From positions 82,251,965 through 82,315,964 of the forward strand of contig JASDDO010000008.1 of assembly GCA_030015575.1 (NCBI GenBank): DNA of 64,000 nt, in the 5' to 3' direction. Of the stretch, positions 23,126 through 32,441 are shown piece by piece. A model generated the notes under the pieces. That model was not told the DNA's origin. It worked only from the letters and a program-made list of their open reading frames with translations, and ran no database searches. Origin of the DNA: Agapanthus africanus. Its lineage: Eukaryota; Streptophyta; Magnoliopsida; Asparagales; Amaryllidaceae. How positions within the stretch are numbered: the first letter of the stretch is position 1; the number at the start of each line of letters is the position of its first letter. A program made the position numbers and the translations under genes.

Positions 23126-25429
23126 TGTCACGCCCCGTTTCCCAAAATACGGAAAACGAGTGATGACTAGGCCAGCCATGCTCCTACGGTCAAGGAATAA
23201 TTCCGCCGTACTCACACTTCGGCTTCTAGCATTACATGGTAATTAGTAAACCAAGCACAGCAGTAAAGGAATTACATCACTAAATTATTACATTAAAATC
23301 CATTGTTCACAGCTTACGAATATACAAGAAGAGCTACTAACCAAGTTCAAGTACAAGATCTCTTTATGAAAAGCAGAAAGGAAGAAAAGTACTCCAGACT
23401 AGATCTCCGTCAGCTCGAAAGGAAAATCCGACTCCTGCGCTGGTTCTTCAATGAGATCTGAGCATGCATACTCAGGTCGTCAGAGCGACGTAATAGCAAT
23501 TTTTATAATAATTATGTGAAACAGGTAACTAAGGTAATAACAGTGAAAGGAAAATGCGGGTAATCACTATGTCACTAAATGATACAAAGTATGATCTGTG
23601 TCCCTATCGATCTCTAAGTCATGTTTGAAATCGTATAGTGGAAAGGAGGATCATGTTTAACAGGAGTCTCGTACATACCCGAGACAACGGCCCACATGCC
23701 CGGGACATAACCCTGTCAGCCGGATCGCTAGATCCTACCTAATATATATATCACTGCTCGAATGATCATCCTCTAAAACACGGTCCCACTAAATACGATA
23801 CTCTTTCCACTTCGATTTTCCCTTTTCCCCCAGGTTTACACTATTTATGATTATGATTTAGTCATGTACAAGTATACCAATGACACGGTTTTATCACTGT
23901 TCACTGTATTAATCACTGCCACGAATCATTCACTTTCCATTGGTGTACTTGACACTCCTAAACCAATTTCATTCATGCACGATAATGCAATTTCCACTGA
24001 ACACTAACACGCACTAACACTATGTATATGGCAATCGGGTAAGATATGTGTATGTATGCCGTTAACAAGTCATGTATGTTATGAACCAATATGCACGTCA
24101 TAAACTTACAAAAATTGCAGTAATTCATATGTTCATAATTCAACGAAATGATACAAATAAGATAATAAGCACACTCTGTCAGCAGTTCATCAAAATTGGT
24201 TCCAGTTCAATTGGGTTTCCGGTATTCAAGTTACATCCGTTTCATTTTAAGCGCTCGCTGCAGGAAATTCAGTTTCTGAACTGAACGTCCGTTTCGCGAC
24301 ACGAATTTCACCCAGTTGGGATCGGAATTTAGCGACGCTACAGTTGAATAAAATATAGTATTTCCAGTAGGGTGTTCAACACAATAGACGTATTCTCAGT
24401 CGCGTCTGTACATCAAAAGTTATGCACTGTTCAACACTAGTATGTCAATTCTGATTCTGTCTTGGACTGTTATACGTCCTGTTCTATTAAATTACAGATT
24501 AAATAGAAAACGACGATAAAACGGAATGAAAACACTTGTGTCATTTAGATAACAGATTCATCTTCAATAAGGTGCAGGGTTCCGCAACATACGAGTTCAG
24601 GAAACAAGGTGGTACACATTACGGGACAGTAAACAGTAACCAGAGTCGCTCTGGACTGCAGTCTAGAGCCACTCTCCGACCCAATCATCGTCACAATTTC
24701 AGTACAGAAACCATTAGAAACTTGCATAGGGTTATAGTTCGTCGAGTCGCCTTCGATTTGAGCCCTCGAACGCATCATTTCAATACGTACACGATTTATG
24801 GTGATTTTAACAATTTTCAGATGCGGGAAATTCCCAGTTTTACGGGTGTATTTGGGGGTGTTCGTTTTAATCATTAACAGTCGCATTTTCCAGTGAAATT
24901 TATACACAAGGTTCACTGCCATAAGGGCCAGACTATGAAAATGAGTTCCGTCAAATTAAGTGAAGATTTTCATTGGGATCTTGCATCGCACAGGTATGTC
25001 ATATAATTTATCGGGTATTATAAATATGGAATTTATACGATTTTAGTTTGTAACACTAGTAAATAAGCATGTAGCAAGTAGGGTACTTGCCTGGAACATT
25101 TTGAGCGATGTACGACAGCGGAAACGTCACGAACGCGCGACGAACGGCGCGTTTTGGATTCACGGCCTTGGCTCGCGATTCGGGTTCGACGTCGGAGTTG
25201 CCCGGAGACGTCTCGCGGTCACTGGAAGCGGAGGGGGTGCTCTGCGGATCTCCTGGGATGGCTGGGGTTGACGCTGTCGGCGGACTTGGAGGAAACGGGC
25301 CGAGCCGATAGGTTTTTTTTTGTGTTTGTTTTTATTTATTAAACTTTCATTTGGGCTGAGGGGAGATGCTGGGCCGGGGGTTTAAAAATTCAATGATAAT
25401 CTTTTATTTCATTTGTTGGACTTGGAAAA
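23126..25429 (-). repeat. 5' LTR of the Tekay-type element (outer end missing)
   Basis: It aligns with the 3' LTR at 16000 with a constant offset of about 7126 bp up to 25429, then stops abruptly about 200 bp before the expected outer end. The next base begins an inverted, related LTR. The 22-bp palindrome seen in the 3' LTR is present at 24648-24669 with one mismatch. Confidence 0.8.
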
Positions 25430-28400
25430 TGTAATACCCCGTCCTTCGGTATATCAACATCCGTATTTTGTTACTCTTAAATTACTTAATTTATTATTGT
25501 TATTTATTTACTATTATTTTAAACCCTAAACCCTTTTCCCTTCATCCTTCTTTTTCTCTTATTATTCCGGCCCCGTCCTCATACCCCTTCTCTATTTTAG
25601 TTAAACTCCTAACCCAAACCTTAGTTCTCCTTATATTCTTCTACCTAAACCCTAATCCCAATCCCTCTTATTTTTGTGTCTCAGCTCAAGCTCAAATTTT
25701 TAGCCAAGCCTAACTCTAATTTCCTTTCCCTTCTATTTTCTCTCTTTTAAATTATTCCAGCCCCAGATCCCCAGCCCAGCCATCCAACCCCAAGCCCACT
25801 TCGTTTTCCCCGTTAAATAAATTTAAATCAATTCCCTTCCTCAGCCCAATTAAACCAGCCCCATAGAAACTGAAATTTAAACAATTTAAATTAAACCCCG
25901 ACTTGGCCCAGCCCACACCCACAACACAACCCTACCCGACCCGTTACTGTTTTCCTTTCTCCCCACATCTTTTCCCGCTCATTCCCGTTGCTCCCACGTC
26001 CCCCTCGCGGCCATTTCTCGCGCGCCCCCACGTCTCTCGCCAATTGACCCCGGCGACGCGCACTCCTCGAAGACTCGCTCTCCCTCGCAACGTCGCCCAT
26101 GAGACCCTCTCCCCAATGGCTATGACGACGAAGCCCTCCCAACGATCGCCCGAGATCCGCTCCTTCGAATCCTCACCTCACAACCGACCCGGCCCCTCAC
26201 TGCCTCCCCCGACGAGTCACCACTCACTTCCTCGCTGCCACTCTCACCTTATCATCACCTTCCTCACTTCCATCCCCTCCACTTCACCCATCAACTAAAA
26301 CAACTCCATCATCTTCTCCACATCCAAACGCCGAGCCCACTGCATCCATCAACGTCGGCCTCCCCTCGCCGTTGGGCACCGCCTGAGCACCAACACGACC
26401 ACCTCCACGTCGCCAACATCCTCCATCGACCGAGCCCCTCCTCACCTTTTTCCCACCAAGCTCCCCTGCATCCGAGCTCTCTCGCCAACCCACTTCAGCT
26501 CCCTCACCCGCTCCCCTCGACGACGACGACGACGACGAACCACTTTCGACCTCCTCCCTCATCACCTCACCCTAACCTCCTCCTAAAGACCTCACCTCCC
26601 CCTCAGCCGAGCCCTCTCTCGAGCACCAACCCACTCTGCAACGAGCTCGGCCACCTACACCACGACGCCGGCGAGCCCCCAACCGACCAGAACCACCTCG
26701 TTGACGCCCTAACGTCATCAGCATCATCACCAACACCCCATACATCCACACCCGAGCCCCTACACACTCTCTCTCTCTCTCTCCTTCCAAACCAGAAAAC
26801 CATAACTTCTCCTCACTGCGAATTCACTGTTGCCCATCGCCGGAGCGACGCCGCCGACCGTCGTCGACCCTAGCGCACTCGTAGAGAACCACCGAGTACC
26901 CCCTCCGCTTCCAGTGACCGCGAGACGTCTCCGGGCGACACCGACGTAGCACCCGAATCGCGAGCCGAGGCCGTGAAACCAAACCGCGCCGTTCGTCGCG
27001 CGCTCGTGACGTTGCTGCTATCGTACATCGCCCAAAACGTTTCCTGGCAAGTTCCCTACTTGCTACATGCTAATTTATGTTTGTTACAAACTATAATTGT
27101 ATAGATTCCATATTTACTATTCCCGATAAATTATATGACGTAACTGTTCGATACATGATCTCAATGGAAATCTTCATTTAATTTGACGGAACTCATTTGC
27201 ATAGTATGGCCCGTAAGGCAGTGAACCTTGTGTGTAAATTTCACTGGAAAATATGACCGTTAATGACTTAAACGAACACCCCCAATTACACCCACAAAAA
27301 CTGGGAATTTCCCGCACCTGAAAATCGTTAAAATCACAATAAATCGTGTGCATATTGAAATGATGTGTTCGAGGGCTCAAATCGAAGCCGACTCTACGAC
27401 CCGTAATCCTATGGAAATTTCTATTGGTTTCTGTAATGAAATTGTGACGATAATTGGGTCGGAGTGCGGCTCTGGACTGTAGTCCAGAGCGACTCTGGTT
27501 ACTGTTTACTGTTCCGTAATGTGTGCCACCTTGTTTCCTGAACTCGTATGTTGCGGAACTCGGCAGTTATTAAAGGTGAATCTGTGAGCTAAATAACACA
27601 AGTAGTCTCATTCCGTTTCATCGTCGTTTGCTATTTAATCTGTTATTTAAAAGTACATGATGTATAACAGTCCAAAACAGAATCAGAATTGACATACTAG
27701 TGTTGAACAGTACGTAACTTTTGATGTACAGACGCGATTGAGAATCCGTCTATTGCGTTGACAACCTTATTGAAAACCCTAGATTTCATTCAACTATAGT
27801 GTCGCTAAATTCTGACCCCAACTGGGATTAAAATGCGTTGCGAAACGGACTTCCGATTCTGAAACCGGATTTCCAGCAGTGAACGCTTAAAATGAAATGG
27901 TCATATCTAGTGATCCTGAAACCTGATTGACGTGAAACCAAATTATCTGGATAGATAATCACACATACTACTTATCCCCTGTTCATTGTTTCGCTAAATT
28001 TTGGCATATATTATTTATGATAAATTATGCAAGTGGTAGCATACCGACATATGACATCTTAATCATGCCTTACATACTGTTTTCTCATCACATCATATAT
28101 ATATGCCATTGCATTGGTAGCCTAGTGATCATGTGCATTACCCAGTGTTAGGTATTAGTGGTGATTGTGGCAAGTACGTTAGTGTTCGTGCATGAGTGGA
28201 TAAGTGAAAGTGACACGTACTTGTACACAATCAGTGGACCCTATTATTCTATTACATTGTCGACGTCTGTGGGACGTGTATAAGTGTGACTATAAGTGGT
28301 ATGGGACACTTATGGAAGCATTTGTATGGGTGTCACAGGTAAGGCACCAAATACTGTCCATTTATCTTGGGTATCAGTTGGGACGTGCTTGATGAGGATC

Positions 28401-29233
28401 CTGTCTCCAGTTCTCGCACAGACTTGTCATGGACCGACCGGTATTTGAGGTTATGGATGGCGTTTGATGTAGACCACGGGGTGTGGGGTAGTTTGAGTGT
28501 GAGAACAGAATCTCGGGAGTCCCATGCCGGCTTATATATATGGAGATATATGGAGATTTACAGGGTACATGATTATTACCGTGAGTTATATTTTGGGCCC
28601 GTGGTCCCTTGCCCTTGGGTAGAGGACACTCACGAGTGGTTGACTCTCACACTTGAACTGACGATAGGCTTAGTGACCTGTACAATGAGACTTAGAGACT
28701 GATAGGGATAATGACATTGACATGCATTACTTACTGAATTGACACACCTGGCATACTATTTTACTGCGTTACTGTTCACCTGATCTATTAGACACTGCAT
28801 TGGTTACTCCATGTTTATATCTTTACTGTCTTGATTTACTGTTATATATCTATTATCATTGTTCGAGTTACAACTGCATCTATACATATATATTGCTATC
28901 GCGTCGCTCTGACGATCTGAGTATGCATGCTCAGAGTGAGGAGAGGATCTAGCCTGGACTAGGACCAGACGTACATCACGGACATCTTGATCAGCTATCC
29001 AGAGCTATTCTCTTTTGATCTCCATCAGGTTAGTTCCTTGTATCTGTTTTGTCTCAGTTACTGTATTTCTCATTACCTGTGCGTTGTTTACTGATTACCA
29101 CGTAAAACTAGAATCCGAAGTGTGACTACGGCAGGATACTTCCTTGACCCTAGCAGCATGGCTGGCCTTGTCAACCCCTCGTATTCCGTATTTTGGGAAG
29201 CGGGGCGTGACATGGTTTTGTTGGTATCAGAGA
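25430..29233 (+). mobile_element. Plus-strand Tekay-type LTR with primer site; rest of element absent
   Basis: A 3783-bp LTR runs from TGTAATACCCC (25430) to GGCGTGACA (29212) and is followed by TGGTATCAGAGA at 29222, a methionine-tRNA primer site, so it is a 5' LTR and not a solo LTR. No gag-pol follows. From about 26830 to 29212 it is the reverse complement of the LTR at 23126-25300 (about 85-97% by eye in sampled stretches). The outer 1.4 kb, including a C-rich, gene-like stretch at 25880-26820 and a short CGA repeat near 26519-26536, has no counterpart in the minus-strand LTRs, so it belongs to a longer subfamily. It is broken. Confidence 0.7.
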
Positions 29234-30164
29234 CAGGTTTTTCTTAAATATTTACTGTCATTTGCAGGCTGCACCAAGCCTTGAACAAGATAAAAGATTT
29301 ATCCCTATCTAAGTTGAAGGCTATTGGATCTGATAATCTCTTAAAAAAGAGTACAATGCATAGAGTTCTTATCGTTTGGATCATCTCTCTTCCCCCTTAA
29401 GTTCTTTTCGGCACCCACAAAAAGCAGTTTTCTGAAGTTTAAAGTTCATGAACAATATTTTCCTCCTTTAGTCTAAGCATCATATGTATTCTAAGATATT
29501 GATAATAATGTCCTTTACGCATCTAAGGAGACTAGAAGAAAATTTAATGTTCGCCGAGGCATTTCTCATGAAGTATACATGCAAGAGAAACAGTAACAAC
29601 CACCACCCTTCATCCCAAAATTTTGGAGTGGGCTATATAAATCACTTTTTCGCTTTCCATTCTGCTCCGTTAATGACCGTTTTCTCGATTAAATTAACAT
29701 AGAAGAGCCAAAATTTCGCTCGAGTGGTAAAGACGCCCTCCCACTAGGTGGAAAGTCGTGGGTTTGTATCCAATGAAGTCTATGCCAACTTGATCGGTCT
29801 CCCTCTTGAAAGATATTTTCAACGCAAAAAAATTCAGAAAACTAGTTTGAATGTTGATGTAATAATCTGGCTAAAACTGGTATAGATCAGTATATCACCT
29901 CAATAAAGATTGGAGGGAAAAAAAATTATAACTGAAGAATTTATTATTCTGTGTGAACACTAACTCCTGAAACTTGAACACTATCATATATAGATAAGGC
30001 TACAAGGACAATACTACAAAGATATCCACCACCATACAAAGGTTCAGCAAGATAAAAGCCCAAGAGTACTGCAAACCTCCAAAATGAACATAAGACCTAC
30101 AAAATTAAATTTTTGACAAGAGTTTGATGATATCTTAGCTTACTCCATTTCCACAACACTAACA
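29234..30164 (+). other. Upstream region of the intact PPR gene
   Basis: The region between the LTR fragment and the PPR start codon should contain the PPR promoter. A CAG-bounded short open stretch at 29269-29400 (LHQALNKIKDL...) might be a stranded exon, but I do not recognise it. A SINE-like head occurs near 29715. Nothing else is evident. Confidence 0.35.
29708..29830 (+). mobile_element. Probable tRNA-derived SINE fragment
   Basis: An A-box-like TCGCTCGAGTGGTAAAGACG (29718) and a B-box-like GTGGGTTTGTATCC (29759) are spaced as in a tRNA gene, with a CCACTAGGTGG stem between them. The following sequence ends in an A-rich AACGCAAAAAAATTC stretch. It is not a tRNA gene because no cloverleaf or acceptor stem can be drawn. 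Target duplications were not found. Confidence 0.45.
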
Positions 30165-32252
30165 ATGCCTAGCTTATCCCTTTCCATGCATCACAACACA
30201 ACTCACCCTCTACTAGATCAGAAGAAATGCTCAAACTTGAGAGACCTCCGACAAATCCATGCACAATTAATCACAACCGGCTTCATTCACCAAATCTCAT
30301 CTCTCGCCAAACTCCTCTCTTTGTCTCTCTCCATTTCGCCGAAATCCACAAGCTTAGCCTATGCCTCTACGCTCTTCAATCGCACCCCTCACAAATCCAA
30401 CACAATCCTATGGAACGCTATCTTGAGAGGATTTGTTATCCACAATTCCCCCTCTCTAGCCATCATGTCGTATTTAGATATGCTCCAAAACCTTGATGTT
30501 ATCGCTCCTGATAGATTCACGTTCCCTTCGATACTCAAAGCTTGCTCTCAATCTCCGGAATTGGTCAATGGAAGGGCCCTTCATGCCCATATCCTCAAAC
30601 TTGGCTTCGAATCTGACCTCTACACTCAAACTACGCTCATTATGATGTATTCATCGCTTGAAGATTGCATATCGGCAAGATTAGTGTTTGAGAGGATGGA
30701 ACAAAAGAAGAAGAACGAAGTTGCTTGGACTTCGATGATCAATGCGTATTCAAAGAATCGATCCCCGGCTGAAGCATTGAACTTGTTCTTTTCAATGGAG
30801 AGAGAAAAAGAACTATTAATCGATGAAGTCACTATGGCTACGGCCATTTCGGCTTGCGGAGAATTGAGAAACCTAGACTATGGAAAGAAGCTTCATAGTC
30901 GAGTAAAGCAATCGAAAATGAGGGTTTGTGTTGTCTTGGGGACGGCTCTTGTTGATATGTATGCGAAATGCGGGGAATTAAAATCAGCGAGAGAAGTTTT
31001 CGATCAAATTACCGATAAAAATGTTGTAACTTGGTCTGCTATGATATCCGGGTATTCTCAAAACAATCGAGGGAGTGAAGCTCTAAGGCTTTTTAAGGAG
31101 ATGGTTGCTAATTCTGACGAAAAGCCAAATGAAATCACGGTCATAGCAGCTGCCTCAGCTTGTGCTCAGATTGGTAACTTGACTCTGGGGAAATGGATTC
31201 ATGCTTACCTCGATAAAGCACAGATTGGTCACTCAGTTAATTTGATGAATTCGCTCGTTGACATGTATTCAAAGTGTGGGAAGATAGGTTTGGCCTTGGA
31301 GATCTTCAATCAGATGCCAAAGAGGGATATAATCTCCTGGAACACAATGATCAATGGGCTAGCACTCCACGGCTTCGGCGATCAAGCTTTAGCTCAGTTC
31401 AGTTTAATGCAAAATGACGGAGTTAAACCCGATGACCTAACTTTTATCGGAGTTTTGTCAGCTTGTAGCCGTCAGGGATTAGTTAAAGAAGGGTTCTTTC
31501 ATTTTGAAACCATGAAAGAAAATTATGGGATTGAGCCCAAATTAGAACATTATGGATGCATGGCTGATTTGCTCAGTAGAGCCGGAATGTTAAAAGAAGC
31601 CGAAAACTTTATCAAAGAAATGCCGATGGAGCCAAATGGGGCGGTATGGGGAGCTTTGCTAAGTGGATGCAGAGTCTATAACAATATAGAGCTTGGTGAG
31701 AAAGCAGCCAAGCAACTTCTTGATATTGAACCTAAAAATGACGCGGTTTATGTTCTTTTGTCAAACATTTTCGCTCGAGAGAGGAAATGGGAAGAGGTGA
31801 AAAGGGTTAGGCTTCTTATGCATCAAAAAGGAGTTAGAAAAACTCCAGGTTTTAGCTCGATTGCAACTGATGGAGATATACACGAGTTCACTGTTGGAGA
31901 CCGCTCGCATTTAGAATCAGAAAAGATTTATTTGATGCTTGATAGAGTTAATGATAAGTTAAGGGATGCAGGTTATGAAGCAGAGACATCAGAGGTTCTC
32001 CTAAATATCGATGAGGAAGATAAGGTGAGCTCGCTTTCTCAGCATAGCGAGAAGTTAGCAGTGTGTTTAGGGCTCATAAAGACAAAGCCAGGAGACGAGA
32101 TTCTTATACTTAAGAATCTTAGAGTGTGTGGGGATTGTCACTCGGCGTTTAAATTGATATCGAAGACCTTTCGGAGGAATATTACTGTTAGGGATAGAAG
32201 CAGGTTCCACCATTTCACAAACGGGATATGTTCTTGTAATGATTATTGGTGA
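30165..32252 (+). CDS. DYW-class pentatricopeptide-repeat protein, organelle RNA-editing factor
   Basis: This is an intact, intronless gene of 695 residues, typical for the family. PPR proteins of this class bind organelle transcripts and deaminate specific cytidines. Residues of about 25-560 form tandem P, L and S motifs (VVTWSAMISGYSQNNR, DIISWNTMINGLALHG, LVDMYAKCG, LVDMYSKCG). An E/E+ region follows, then the PG box (TPGFSSIATDGDIHEF) and the DYW deaminase. The deaminase shows HSE (627-629), CGDC (655-658) and the terminal CSCNDYW (689-695), the zinc ligands and catalytic glutamate needed for activity. An in-frame methionine lies 7 codons downstream of the chosen start. The N-terminus is rich in Ser, Leu and His, fitting an organelle target, but chloroplast versus mitochondrion cannot be decided. 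It is convergent with CHY1 copy B (190 bp apart) and has a decayed duplicate at 9740-10900. Confidence 0.95.
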   Translation: MPSLSLSMHHNTTHPLLDQKKCSNLRDLRQIHAQLITTGFIHQISSLAKLLSLSLSISPKSTSLAYASTLFNRTPHKSNTILWNAILRGFVIHNSPSLAIMSYLDMLQNLDVIAPDRFTFPSILKACSQSPELVNGRALHAHILKLGFESDLYTQTTLIMMYSSLEDCISARLVFERMEQKKKNEVAWTSMINAYSKNRSPAEALNLFFSMEREKELLIDEVTMATAISACGELRNLDYGKKLHSRVKQSKMRVCVVLGTALVDMYAKCGELKSAREVFDQITDKNVVTWSAMISGYSQNNRGSEALRLFKEMVANSDEKPNEITVIAAASACAQIGNLTLGKWIHAYLDKAQIGHSVNLMNSLVDMYSKCGKIGLALEIFNQMPKRDIISWNTMINGLALHGFGDQALAQFSLMQNDGVKPDDLTFIGVLSACSRQGLVKEGFFHFETMKENYGIEPKLEHYGCMADLLSRAGMLKEAENFIKEMPMEPNGAVWGALLSGCRVYNNIELGEKAAKQLLDIEPKNDAVYVLLSNIFARERKWEEVKRVRLLMHQKGVRKTPGFSSIATDGDIHEFTVGDRSHLESEKIYLMLDRVNDKLRDAGYEAETSEVLLNIDEEDKVSSLSQHSEKLAVCLGLIKTKPGDEILILKNLRVCGDCHSAFKLISKTFRRNITVRDRSRFHHFTNGICSCNDYW

Positions 32253-32441
32253 ACAGTTTGTGTTCTGATACAATCTCCATTTAACTGTCGATAAGAGTAA
32301 TTCTTTTTTTGCTATAATGATACAGAATATGATTTATACAAAAGATACGAAGCATAGTAATTAAACTCGCATTGTATTTGCTCAAATCGCAATGTTGGCT
32401 TCAATATATTTGTGAAGAGTTGCATCAAGTATACACTCCAA
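32253..32441. terminator. Convergent 3' ends of the PPR gene and CHY1 copy B
   Basis: A gap of 189 bp lies between the PPR stop codon and the CHY1 stop codon on the other strand, so it must hold both transcript ends. A T-run (near 32303) and AATGATACAGAATATG-like AT-rich sequence are present. No certain polyadenylation signal can be assigned. Confidence 0.35.

Larger units (their letters stand above)
16000..25429 (-). mobile_element. Ty3/gypsy Tekay/Del-type chromovirus, nearly complete fossil
   Basis: Read on the minus strand the element runs 5' LTR (to 25429, start missing), primer site (23104-23116), gag, protease, reverse transcriptase, RNase H, integrase with chromodomain, polypurine tract (about 18505-18521) and 3' LTR (16000-18504). 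The 5' LTR lacks about 200 bp at its outer end, where it meets an inverted related LTR at 25430. By eye the first 320 bp of the two LTRs differ by about 2-3%, which at commonly used plant rates suggests roughly a million years. It is broken, with about four to six breaks, mostly in pol. The bases before it (GATAT, 15995-15999) may be the target duplication. Confidence 0.85.

Noticed and set aside
25891-26803. Several open frames of 60-130 codons on both strands in the C-rich part of the plus-strand LTR
   Set aside because: GC-rich LTR sequence gives chance open frames on every strand. No domain is seen and the frames overlap each other.
25430-29212. Solo LTR
   Set aside because: A primer binding site follows directly at 29222, so it is the 5' LTR of a truncated element and not a solo LTR.
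29708-29830. tRNA gene
   Set aside because: A- and B-box-like motifs are present, but no cloverleaf can be drawn and the tail is SINE-like.
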